64,000 nt of DNA from Arthrobacter crusticola (GTDB taxonomy: Bacteria; Actinomycetota; Actinomycetes; Actinomycetales; Micrococcaceae), in the NCBI RefSeq assembly GCF_004357995.1, contig NZ_SMTK01000006.1, positions 1-64,000 of the forward strand, given 5' to 3'. The notes beneath the pieces are model-generated. The model was not told the origin of the DNA. It worked only from the letters and a program-made list of their open reading frames with translations, and did no database searches. Shown here piece by piece: positions 46,352 through 53,739 of this stretch. Numbering within the stretch: the first letter of the stretch is position 1; every line of letters begins with the position of its first letter. The position numbers and the translations under genes were made by a program.

Positions 46352-48691
46352 CTATGCGGCGAGGCCATAAATCGCACGTTCGAGCTCGCGCACCGCCTCA
46401 AGATACTCCTGCTTGCCGCCGAACATCCGGGCGATCCGGGCAGGGCTACCTAGTCTATCGAACGGCGCGTTGCCGAGGATGCGAGTATCCTTGAGGTCCG
46501 TGATCCCCTCGTTCATGTACTTGTCGAGGAGTCCCTCAAGCACGGCACGACATACATCTGAGTACTTGTAGAGGTACCCCTGCTTTTTCACGCGGTCGAT
46601 TCGCTCCCGCTTCGTGACAGGTTTTTGGTCATACGCAATGTGAAGTATCAGGTCGAAGGGATCGAGCTCAGCACTTGCTTTCCCCGCGTCGTCTCGAAGC
46701 GCATCAAGGAGTACACCTTGCTCCTCAAGCGCACTGATGATTGCCTGCTTTTTCTCGGCGTCGCGCCAGGCGGAAATGAAGTGCTCAAGCGTTGCGAACT
46801 CTCCGAGGATGTTTCGGCGGCTGTAATCGACGATGCTCTCAACCGTGAGCCTGCCGTCCTGGTCATAGTACTGGACCCGCTCGTTGAGGATAGTGACCTC
46901 CACTCCATTGACGAACACCTTCGTTCGCTTGTCGCGCGAGTCATCGAGGCTGTCCTGCGCCTCATTCGAACTCGACCCGCGCCGATTTGCTTCCGGCGGG
47001 GTCTCGTCATCTTCCTCGTATACGACGATTGGATCCCCGTCAAACGCAGGATCGGCAAATAACCGCGAGACTCCGCGGAAGTCCATGACTGTGAAGTACA
47101 TCTTCCCGGCATCTGGATACAGACGGGTCCCTCGGCCGATGATTTGCTTAAACTCGGTCATCGAGTTGATGTTCGCATCTAGCACGATGAGCTGCACCGT
47201 CTTCGTGTCTACACCTGTCGTCATTAGCTTCGAGGTAGTCACGACGGTTGGATACGACTCATTAACATCAATGAAGTTGTCGAGCTGATTCTTGCCTTCT
47301 TGGTTGTCACCGGTGATGCGCATCACGTAGCGAGGGTTTTGGGCCGTTAGATCTCTGTTTGCGTTCACCATGGCCTGTCGCATTCGCTCAGCGTGCTCGA
47401 TGTCCACACAGAAGATGATGGTCTTGCTCAGCCGCCCGTGATGGTTGAGCCAGGCCGTCACTCGCTCGGCCACTCGCTGAGTCCGTTCGTCGATAACGAG
47501 GGTCTTGTCGAAATCGAGTGAGTTGTATTCGCGGTCCTCAATCTCATTCCCATCGATGTCGGTCTGGCCTCGCTCAGGGCGCCAGCCTTCGAGGTCCTTA
47601 TCAAGACCAACGCGGAATACTTTGTATGGCGCAAGGAATCCGTCGTCGATACCCTGTTTCAGGCTGTAGGTGTAGATAGGATCTCCAAAATAGCTTGAGT
47701 TGCTTATGTCTTGGTTCTCCTTGGGTGTGGCCGTCATACCGATGTGCACCGCCCCTGTGAAGTAATCGAGCACACGGCGCCACCGCGAGTTAGCCTTTGC
47801 ACTCCCCCGGTGGCACTCGTCGACGATGATCAGGTCGAAGAACTCCGGCTTGAAGTCGCGGAACGGCTCTGTGCCCTCGTCGCCGACAAGCTGGTGGTAG
47901 AGGCTCATATAGATCTCGTAGGAACTATCCAGTTCCTGACTGCGAACCTTAGTCATCACCTTCTCGAACGGTTTAAAGTCTTGCTGCATAGTCTGATCGA
48001 TGAGGATATTCCGGTCTGCCAGATACAGCACCCTTTTGAATTGGCCGGCGCCCTTCATTAGTCGCCAGATTATCTGGAACGCTGTGTAGGTCTTCCCGGT
48101 GCCTGTCGCCATAACGAGCAGTGCTCGACTTTCTCCCTTCGAGATCGATTCGACGGTGCGGTCAATGGCTACGCGCTGATAGTACCGTGGCGCCTTCCCT
48201 GAGAAAGGGTCGAAATAGTAAGGTTCTGTAATTGTCTCCTGTTGTTCCGGACTTAGACCCTTGCCGGCAATGTAGCGTTGCCAAAGTTCATCATTTGTTG
48301 GAAATTCGTGCATTGCAAGCATTCGCTCAGTGCCAGTGAAGAAGTCGTGTTCAAGAAAACCATGGCCATTCGACGAGTATGCAAAAGGCACATCGAGCGC
48401 GACCGCATACTCGATCGCTTGCTGCATGCCGTCGCCGACGCTATGACGCTCATCCTTCGCCTCCACGACCGCGAGCGGCTGTTGGGCCTCGTGGTGCACC
48501 AGCAAGTAATCGGCCATTTTTCGCGCCCCGCGCTTCACCGTCTCACCGCGCACGATGACCCGGCCGTCGGTGAAGGTATGTTCCATAAAGATTTGGCCCT
48601 GACCCCAACCTGCCTGCTCCATAATCGCAGGCGTGATCAGACGCAGCTTGGTCGTTTCCTCGTTAAGTGCCACTACCGCCTGCTTCCCCAT
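46352..48691 (-). CDS. hsdR: Type I restriction endonuclease motor subunit
   Basis: The 779-residue product has an N-terminal nuclease domain (ADYLLVHHEAQQPLAVVEAK, with the ExK motif near 78-80, then MQQAIEYAVALDVPFAYSSN). A superfamily 2 translocase follows: Walker A LLVMATGTGKTYTAFQ near 196, DECHRGSAKANSRW near 293, HIGMTATPKENQD, QIIGRGTRLYPDAGK. A C-terminal HsdM-contact region (YKYSDVCRAVLEGLLDKYMN) ends it. It cuts unmethylated DNA after translocation. I use the ATG at 48691; a TTG two codons upstream is possible. It is first in the operon hsdR-hsdM-hsdS and seems intact. Confidence 0.94.
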   Translation of the reverse strand: MGKQAVVALNEETTKLRLITPAIMEQAGWGQGQIFMEHTFTDGRVIVRGETVKRGARKMADYLLVHHEAQQPLAVVEAKDERHSVGDGMQQAIEYAVALDVPFAYSSNGHGFLEHDFFTGTERMLAMHEFPTNDELWQRYIAGKGLSPEQQETITEPYYFDPFSGKAPRYYQRVAIDRTVESISKGESRALLVMATGTGKTYTAFQIIWRLMKGAGQFKRVLYLADRNILIDQTMQQDFKPFEKVMTKVRSQELDSSYEIYMSLYHQLVGDEGTEPFRDFKPEFFDLIIVDECHRGSAKANSRWRRVLDYFTGAVHIGMTATPKENQDISNSSYFGDPIYTYSLKQGIDDGFLAPYKVFRVGLDKDLEGWRPERGQTDIDGNEIEDREYNSLDFDKTLVIDERTQRVAERVTAWLNHHGRLSKTIIFCVDIEHAERMRQAMVNANRDLTAQNPRYVMRITGDNQEGKNQLDNFIDVNESYPTVVTTSKLMTTGVDTKTVQLIVLDANINSMTEFKQIIGRGTRLYPDAGKMYFTVMDFRGVSRLFADPAFDGDPIVVYEEDDETPPEANRRGSSSNEAQDSLDDSRDKRTKVFVNGVEVTILNERVQYYDQDGRLTVESIVDYSRRNILGEFATLEHFISAWRDAEKKQAIISALEEQGVLLDALRDDAGKASAELDPFDLILHIAYDQKPVTKRERIDRVKKQGYLYKYSDVCRAVLEGLLDKYMNEGITDLKDTRILGNAPFDRLGSPARIARMFGGKQEYLEAVRELERAIYGLAA

Positions 48692-49235
48692 TGGCAACGG
48701 TTTCTATTGCAACAGTTTATGGGAGCAAGCCGGCTGCCTGCCTCGCGACTCGGCTGTTCGCGATGGAGCGAGCCGGACACCTGGGCTCAGGTGAAATAGT
48801 CAAAGCCCCACGTATTGGGGAGCGCCTGAGGCCGGCCCTTCAGCGTTAGCCAGGAGGGACTGGACACCATGGAGAAAACTTGCCGGGTAGTCTGGCGCAG
48901 GGTGCTCATCCATCAATCAGGCCGGGGCATGTCGAAGCACGGGCCAGTGGTTGCACAAGACATTTTCACCTGTTCTATGTTTACCTGCTCAGCCGTCTTT
49001 AAGCACCCTCATGGCTGTGCCCGGCTCCTACGTCACCTCGGCTTCCTGTCGGGCGATTCCTTGGAGGTAAGGAGTCTCGCCGTGATGCGCTGGTCCAGCC
49101 CGGGCGGCCTCCGTCAGTCGTTGAGCAGGATCGGACCCACACGGCACGCCCCAATTTCCGCTTCGAAATGCATGCAAATGGATGGTTCATCATTTCCCCT
49201 CCTTGACGTCGGTCAGGTCATTCATCGGCGGAAGG
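48692..49235. other. Region without recognisable gene between hsdR and the GIY-YIG gene
   Basis: The 544 bp contain only short frames. The longest, about 140 codons on the plus strand from 48869, has no family resemblance and an unconvincing composition. The hsdR promoter must lie near its left end. Decayed cargo is possible, but no ancestral product could be pieced together here. Confidence 0.4.
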
Positions 49236-49937
49236 CTAAGTCGTGTCAGCGCCGGAATACGGGACGAGTACCCAATCCACGATCTTTTTGATTTCATCGG
49301 GGCTGGACAAAAACCATTCGGCGCCAGGGGCATCAACTAGCTGCTGGCCTCTGCAGTGAAGGATGGCATGCAGGCCCTGTTCGAGCCGGCGGGGCGTGTC
49401 CGTCCGGCGCACATAGGCGACCACCGGAGCCTCAGGCATGGCCGTGCCCTGCTGATTGAACACCCGGATGCAGGAATTGCCGGTGGCGGTCATTCCTACT
49501 TTCACCGGCCAGCGTGCCTCCTGCTTTCGGACGGCCAGCTCCTTGTAGGTCGGGAAATAGTAGACATAAATGCACCCAGACCCCCGGCCCTCACTGGCTC
49601 CCTGCGGGGCCACTTCAAATTCCCCTGCTGCCAGAACACCTGCGCCGAACTGCTGCTCGGCCGGGATGTTTGCGCCTGCCCGCCAGCGCCACCAACCGGG
49701 TTTGCCCGCAGGCTCAAGCAACCCCGTACGCGCCAGTATGAGCACAGCTTTCTTGATTAGGGTCCGAATGTCCGTCTCGGTCGGCGCCCCGCCCATTGCC
49801 AGGTGGTACTCCTGTATCTTTCCAAGCACGGAACGCCGGAACACCGGCTCCTGCACAAGGTTCCTCGCAAGGTCTGCCATTATTGATGGTGTTAATCGCC
49901 TGCCCTCGTGTCTGTATCTCAGCGGCCCGTCACCCAC
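49236..49937 (-). CDS. GIY-YIG nuclease family protein
   Basis: The 233-residue product has an N-terminal helical region of about 100 residues. A GIY-YIG domain of the T5orf172/MUG113 style follows: GCIYVYYFPTYKELAVRKQE (first tyrosine strand), WPVKVGMTATGNSCIRVFNQ (the KVGxT and Arg motifs) and RRLEQGLHAILHCRGQQL with the catalytic Glu. It ends in AEWFLSSPDEIKKIVDWV, the usual EWF finish of this group. GIY-YIG nucleases make single cuts in DNA. The GTG at 49937 lies 21 bp after the HicB-like stop, so the genes are probably co-transcribed. The target is unknown; defense or mobile-element function is inferred. Confidence 0.8.
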   Translation of the reverse strand: MGDGPLRYRHEGRRLTPSIMADLARNLVQEPVFRRSVLGKIQEYHLAMGGAPTETDIRTLIKKAVLILARTGLLEPAGKPGWWRWRAGANIPAEQQFGAGVLAAGEFEVAPQGASEGRGSGCIYVYYFPTYKELAVRKQEARWPVKVGMTATGNSCIRVFNQQGTAMPEAPVVAYVRRTDTPRRLEQGLHAILHCRGQQLVDAPGAEWFLSSPDEIKKIVDWVLVPYSGADTT

Positions 49938-49958
49938 GATTGCAGCCTGCTCCCTGAC

Positions 49959-50204
49959 TCACCACATATCCTTCCACTTGCTCCGCACCGGCCACGGCGA
50001 CCGATGCAGCCATGCATCGCCGTAGTCGACTTCCAGCGCGACGAGAAATGGCTCGGGCAGGGCACCAGTCAGTTGTTCGTACGCTGTGGCGACCACATCG
50101 ACCACTTCGTGGACATGGCGTGCCCGGGTGACCAGACCTGGGACCTCCGTCACCTCGACGGCCCACGAGTCACCAGCTCTCCACACCCGAGCGATCAGTT
50201 CCAT
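49959..50204 (-). CDS. HicB-like protein (orphan antitoxin-type fold)
   Basis: The 81-residue product starts MELIARVWRAGDSWAVEVTE and continues VPGLVTRARHVHEVVDVVAT. This is the partial RNase H-like fold of HicB antitoxins (WxVExPExPGxxTxA...). No HicA toxin gene (a double-stranded-RNA-binding fold of about 60-80 residues) is found on either side. It is placed 7 bp after an unknown gene and 21 bp before the GIY-YIG gene on the same strand. It could be a solitary actinobacterial HicB-like regulator or could act with its neighbours. Confidence 0.7.
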   Translation of the reverse strand: MELIARVWRAGDSWAVEVTEVPGLVTRARHVHEVVDVVATAYEQLTGALPEPFLVALEVDYGDAWLHRSPWPVRSKWKDMW

Positions 50205-50211
50205 AGCTGTC

Positions 50212-50853
50212 TCATGCCCCGTCAAGCCGTTCGATCGAAACGACCGGGGTGGTGCTGCGGACCGTGGGAATACCATCCCGGCGCACATCGAGGAGCAGGG
50301 CTGCGGGTTGGCCGAGCTGCAGCTGCCCTACAGCCAGCAGGGGCAGGGTTTCCCCGTCCCGCCGGAGGCCGGCTACCTCGATCCGGGCGTAGTCTCCCTT
50401 CGGCTTCTCCCGGCCAGGCAGGCGGGTCAGGGTGCGCTGGCCCGGGCCCAGGTCCAGGAGATACACCGTGCCCGAGGCGGTGATGACCTGCCAGAGCCCC
50501 TCGTCGCGGTCGGTGAGGCGGTCTGTCAGCTCGACCATATGAAGCAGGACCTCACGGGCTGCCGGATCGCGCAAGCCGTCGAGGTCCCCAATCCCATCCA
50601 CCCCGACAGTGGCTCCTGGTACGATCCGCTCCACGGCCTCACTGAACCAGGGCACCGTCTTCAGGGACACCGTGCGGCCGAGGCCCACCCGCACGATCAG
50701 GTACAGCTCCACCCGACCAGCAAAGCGCCCCATGGCAGTGTCTGCGGCCATCCACACCCGATCGAAGGCGATCTCCCGACCCACCTGCAGGATTTCCACC
50801 AGCTGTTTAACGCTGAGTTGAACCACCGCCGGTCCTCTTCCTGGTGATGCCAT
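50212..50853 (-). CDS. Hypothetical protein in the GIY-YIG/HicB operon
   Basis: The product is about 213 residues from the ATG at 50853 (an in-frame GTG at 50913 would add 20). I do not recognise a family. The sequence is rich in beta-type segments (GRVELYLIVRVGLGRTVSLK, GLWQVITASGTVYLLDLGPG, RIEVAGLRRDGETLPLLAVG, PAALLLDVRRDGIPTVRSTT) with a predicted helical start (VVQLSVKQLVEILQVGREIA). There are no membrane segments or signal peptide. It is the first gene of a probable three-gene operon with HicB-like and GIY-YIG genes and is divergent from the XRE regulator. Confidence 0.6.
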   Translation of the reverse strand: MASPGRGPAVVQLSVKQLVEILQVGREIAFDRVWMAADTAMGRFAGRVELYLIVRVGLGRTVSLKTVPWFSEAVERIVPGATVGVDGIGDLDGLRDPAAREVLLHMVELTDRLTDRDEGLWQVITASGTVYLLDLGPGQRTLTRLPGREKPKGDYARIEVAGLRRDGETLPLLAVGQLQLGQPAALLLDVRRDGIPTVRSTTPVVSIERLDGA

Positions 50854-50998
50854 GGCCTGAGGGGCTAGTTGTCCGGCAGCCGGTCGGGTTATACGTTCCA
50901 TTGGTCGCGACACGCTGTGGGACGAACGTCACGTCCACTGCAGAAAAAACCTTATCTATAGGGTCGATTGTATTAGGCCATATTGACATGTTCAATGC

Positions 50999-51262
50999 AT
51001 GCCTTGGACGAAACAACACGCGCTCCAACTTGGACTGCGGATCCGAGAGCTGCGGCTGCTAAACGGTCTGACGCAGGAAACCTTGGCCTACCGTGCAGGG
51101 ATCACCAAGAATCAGATCCAACTTATCGAGGCAGGCCGGGGATCACCTGGGGATCCCCTGCCCGGCTCCAACCCGAAGGCATCAACTCTCGTCGGGATTG
51201 CCGAAGTGCTTAGCGTCAAGCCGGGAGATCTTCTCAATGAAGCGGTAACACCACCTGCGTAA
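50999..51262 (+). CDS. XRE-family helix-turn-helix regulator
   Basis: The 87-residue product is essentially one lambda-repressor-like HTH domain: QLGLRIRELRLLNGLTQETL, AYRAGITKNQIQLIEAGRGS and STLVGIAEVLSVKPGDLL. A short Gly/Pro insertion lies before the last helix. It diverges from the three-gene GIY-YIG operon across about 145 bp and may control it, in the manner of controller proteins. No good ribosome binding site precedes the ATG, so the message may be leaderless or weakly translated. Confidence 0.85.
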   Translation: MPWTKQHALQLGLRIRELRLLNGLTQETLAYRAGITKNQIQLIEAGRGSPGDPLPGSNPKASTLVGIAEVLSVKPGDLLNEAVTPPA

Positions 51263-51491
51263 GTCACAGCACTTTCGGATGGTCGCAGCTTCTCTCTCCT
51301 GGGCGATAGTCAGGTCTCGTAGCGGAAGCTGTTGTACGGCATGGCTCACGGGACGTTGGGTCGGCGGCGGGCGAGGTAGAAACAGATCAGCCCGGGCCGC
51401 GGATTGAGGCGGGAAACATTCGCTAGGGTCCGGTCAGTCTCTGTCCCTGAGGCCGTACCCACATCACCTCAACTGTATAGAGGACGTGGCA
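51263..51491. other. Intergenic region, nothing recognised
   Basis: These 229 bp lie between the XRE gene and the metallophosphoesterase fragment. No convincing gene, hairpin or repeat was seen. Confidence 0.35.
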
Positions 51492-51692
51492 CTAACGGTT
51501 CCGGAGTCCTTCGTGGCGTCCTCGTTTGGGCCCCGGCCAGTCCAGCCCGAAGTCACCCACATGCAGGATCGTAGTAGCTCCTTCGCGGGCTGCCGACCGG
51601 CTCGCGGTGATCGCCCAGCCCAGATCGCCGTGCCAGTCGCCGGCCACCACAAAGGGCGGTCCGTGGTGTTCCCGTGGTACTCGACGCAACAC
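51492..51692 (-). pseudogene. N-terminal fragment of a metallophosphoesterase
   Basis: A 66-codon minus-strand frame encodes VVAGDWHGDLGWAITASRSA followed by TTILHVGDFGLDWPGPKRGR. These are the first two metal-binding motifs of calcineurin-like phosphoesterases (GDxHG and GDxxD-like GDFG). Everything after the second motif is missing, including the GNHE/D and GH motifs, so this is a truncated remnant. It overlaps nothing functional and ends 71 bp before the AlbA-type gene start. Confidence 0.7.
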
Positions 51693-51762
51693 TTTCGAGG
51701 ATGGACTGACGCACGCGCTGTATGACGTGGTGGTCAGCCTCAGAACAAGGCAGAGTACGTAT

Positions 51763-53133
51763 ATGGCTTTGAACTGGGATGTGGAGAAGTTTCCCCGCCG
51801 GCAGGGTGATTGGGAGAGATTTGTGGTCGCCCTTGCGGATCAGCAGCAGTCCGAGCCGCCTTTCGAGGACTTCTGGCTGGAACAAAAGTCCCAGATCGAA
51901 CCGTTACGGAGCCCTGGCATTGGAAAAATTGCTAAGTGCTTGATCGGGATGGCCAACAGACTGCCTGAGGTAGCCGATCGTGCCATGGGAGGGCACGGAT
52001 TGATGGTGTGCGGATTGGAAGATGGACACCGCATTGGTGTTGCTCGGACTGAGGATCACCAGCTCGAAAACGCGTTACGCCTGTTTCTGGGTGATGAAGG
52101 CCCTGTCTGGTCTGCACGTCGCCTTCCAGCTGACCAGAATGACCGCGAAGTTCTCATCCTTATCGTTGATGCTCCTGTTGCGGGCGATCCGATTCATGTG
52201 TCCTATAGGGCGAGTGAGGGCATTCAGGATGGGGGCGTATATGTGCGAAACCGGACTGAGACCAGAAGCGCCCGCGGCAACGAGCACCGGGCGCTCGTAC
52301 AGCGCCTACAGGCTGGTGGTGGACCGCCGGATCTCGACTTGACCGTAGAACTTGTGAGCCCTCTCTACGGGGCCCGATGGGAGCGGACGTTTTTGGAGCG
52401 GTATACAACTACAACCAAAGAGTCTCTGCTGTCTCCTGCACGTCCGGCCACAAGCTCAGGGTCAGGGTCAGGGTCAGGAGGATCGTCTCCTTTCGGTATT
52501 CTTGGCAACCCCTTCCAAAAGCCCGAGACGCGCACCCGAGTCCGATTCGAACACGAGGTGGAGGAATGGGCTGCAATCGGCCTCGAGCTGGCCGACGAGA
52601 TAGCTGAGCAGTACCTCGCACGCGCTCTGCCAGGGGCAGTTTTCCGGGTCGTGAACAACTCGGACATATACCTCAAAAACGTTCAGTTGGCTGTCCACCT
52701 CGAACAAGTGAAACACATTGAGCACCAAGACACCGACGAACTCGACCTGTCTGACATCCTTCCTCAGCCACGGCCCTACGGGCCCTATGACGATCCCTTC
52801 ACTGGAATCCCCAGTCACCCGAGCCTGGCGAGCATGATCCCTGGCACATGGCAGTCCGCTTTTCGAAGCGACGGTTCAGCCGACGCTGTTTTCGAGGAGC
52901 CTGCCCTTCGGCCGCGAGGATCATTCGACACTGACCGCGAGGACTCTGTGCTGTACGTGCCTGGTGGAAAGGAGGGGGATCAGGTTAAAGGCACTTGGAC
53001 TCTCACCGCCGAAGGACTTGATCGGCGATACGAGGGATCTCTGACCATTTCAGTCGCAACGGGACTCGTACTCGGTGACGGGCTCATCAGGAACGAACGC
53101 GTAGTCGTGAGGCAGGACGTGAGGAACCCCTAG
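51763..53133 (+). CDS. Schlafen/AlbA_2-domain protein
   Basis: The 456-residue product has an AlbA_2 domain at about 20-190. FEDFWLEQKSQIEPLRSPGI carries the ExK-type motif, then KIAKCLIGMANR, LILIVDAPVAGDPIHVSYRA and GGVYVRNRTETRSARGNEHR are the family's strand order. A flexible GSGSGSGGSS linker (about 232-241) follows. The C-terminal half is a beta-rich domain of unknown type (LPGAVFRVVNNSDIYLKNVQ, GTWTLTAEGLDRRYEGSLTI). AlbA_2 domains occur in proteins that bind nucleic acid or NTPs, including antiviral Schlafens. I start at the ATG at 51763, because the open frame upstream only reads through the antisense of the phosphoesterase fragment. Confidence 0.75.
   Translation: MALNWDVEKFPRRQGDWERFVVALADQQQSEPPFEDFWLEQKSQIEPLRSPGIGKIAKCLIGMANRLPEVADRAMGGHGLMVCGLEDGHRIGVARTEDHQLENALRLFLGDEGPVWSARRLPADQNDREVLILIVDAPVAGDPIHVSYRASEGIQDGGVYVRNRTETRSARGNEHRALVQRLQAGGGPPDLDLTVELVSPLYGARWERTFLERYTTTTKESLLSPARPATSSGSGSGSGGSSPFGILGNPFQKPETRTRVRFEHEVEEWAAIGLELADEIAEQYLARALPGAVFRVVNNSDIYLKNVQLAVHLEQVKHIEHQDTDELDLSDILPQPRPYGPYDDPFTGIPSHPSLASMIPGTWQSAFRSDGSADAVFEEPALRPRGSFDTDREDSVLYVPGGKEGDQVKGTWTLTAEGLDRRYEGSLTISVATGLVLGDGLIRNERVVVRQDVRNP
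52456..52479 (+). repeat. Hexanucleotide tandem repeat in the AlbA_2 gene
   Basis: TCAGGG occurs three times in a row and is followed by TCAGGA, four units in all. It encodes the Ser-Gly linker between the AlbA_2 and C-terminal domains. As the unit is two codons, slippage would change linker length without breaking the frame. Confidence 0.85.
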
Positions 53134-53310
53134 CGCGAGGTGTTGGAACCTGTCAGGAAGCAGGTTCAATGAGCTGAGGTCCATTGTTACGCACTGATGC
53201 AACGGCAAAAGCGACATTGCGAAACCTCCTTATCGCGCGCACATCAGGATGGTGGCTAGTCTGCGGACGAGATATGCAGACGGAGTGCTGCTTCAGTTCT
53301 GTAATACATT

Positions 53311-53739
53311 TCAGTGCCTTTGCTGTCGGTGTCGACGAATGGAGACGGCTCTGCTCGCTTCGGCGCTCGGGTTGTCTGCCAGATAGACCGCAAAAAGTGT
53401 CATTGCGTATCGGTCGAGCTGACGGTTAAGTTCGCTGACCTGTTGCTTGAGCTCGACAATTTTTTGCTTGTCTTGATACTTTTCTTCGGCGGCGGGGCTC
53501 CGCCGGCTGGTGCCAAGTGGCGCGATCAGTCGGTTGAGTTTCTCGTTTAGCCGGTGCGGATTGTCCGATTCGGCGGCGTCTTGCCTGAACGCCCGAGCCA
53601 CAGCGTCATGGCCAAGCCCGCTGAGGATTTCAATCTGCCGCTTTGTCCGCGGCGCGCTTTGGTCGGCAGCAAGGGCATCAATGGCTTTCGAAACACGGGT
53701 CATCACGTCGTCGGAAACGCGCTTTCGACTTGCGGGCAT
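53311..53739 (-). CDS. Small coiled-coil protein of the recombinase operon (GinD / Tn554 TnpC-like, DUF6262)
   Basis: The 142-residue product starts with a helix-turn-helix-like region (RVSKAIDALAADQSAPRTKR, QIEILSGLGHDAVARAFRQD). It continues with a coiled coil (EKYQDKQKIVELKQQVSELN) and a basic tail. Proteins of this size and layout follow the recombinases in GInt islands (ginD) and Tn554 (tnpC); in GInts all four genes are needed for recombination. Its start overlaps the stop of the upstream recombinase gene, so it is the last gene of a tightly coupled operon. Confidence 0.8.
   Translation of the reverse strand: MPASRKRVSDDVMTRVSKAIDALAADQSAPRTKRQIEILSGLGHDAVARAFRQDAAESDNPHRLNEKLNRLIAPLGTSRRSPAAEEKYQDKQKIVELKQQVSELNRQLDRYAMTLFAVYLADNPSAEASRAVSIRRHRQQRH

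Noticed and set aside
48869-49291. A 140-codon plus-strand frame after hsdR
   Set aside because: No recognisable domain and composition unlike real genes. It overlaps the end of the GIY-YIG gene on the other strand.
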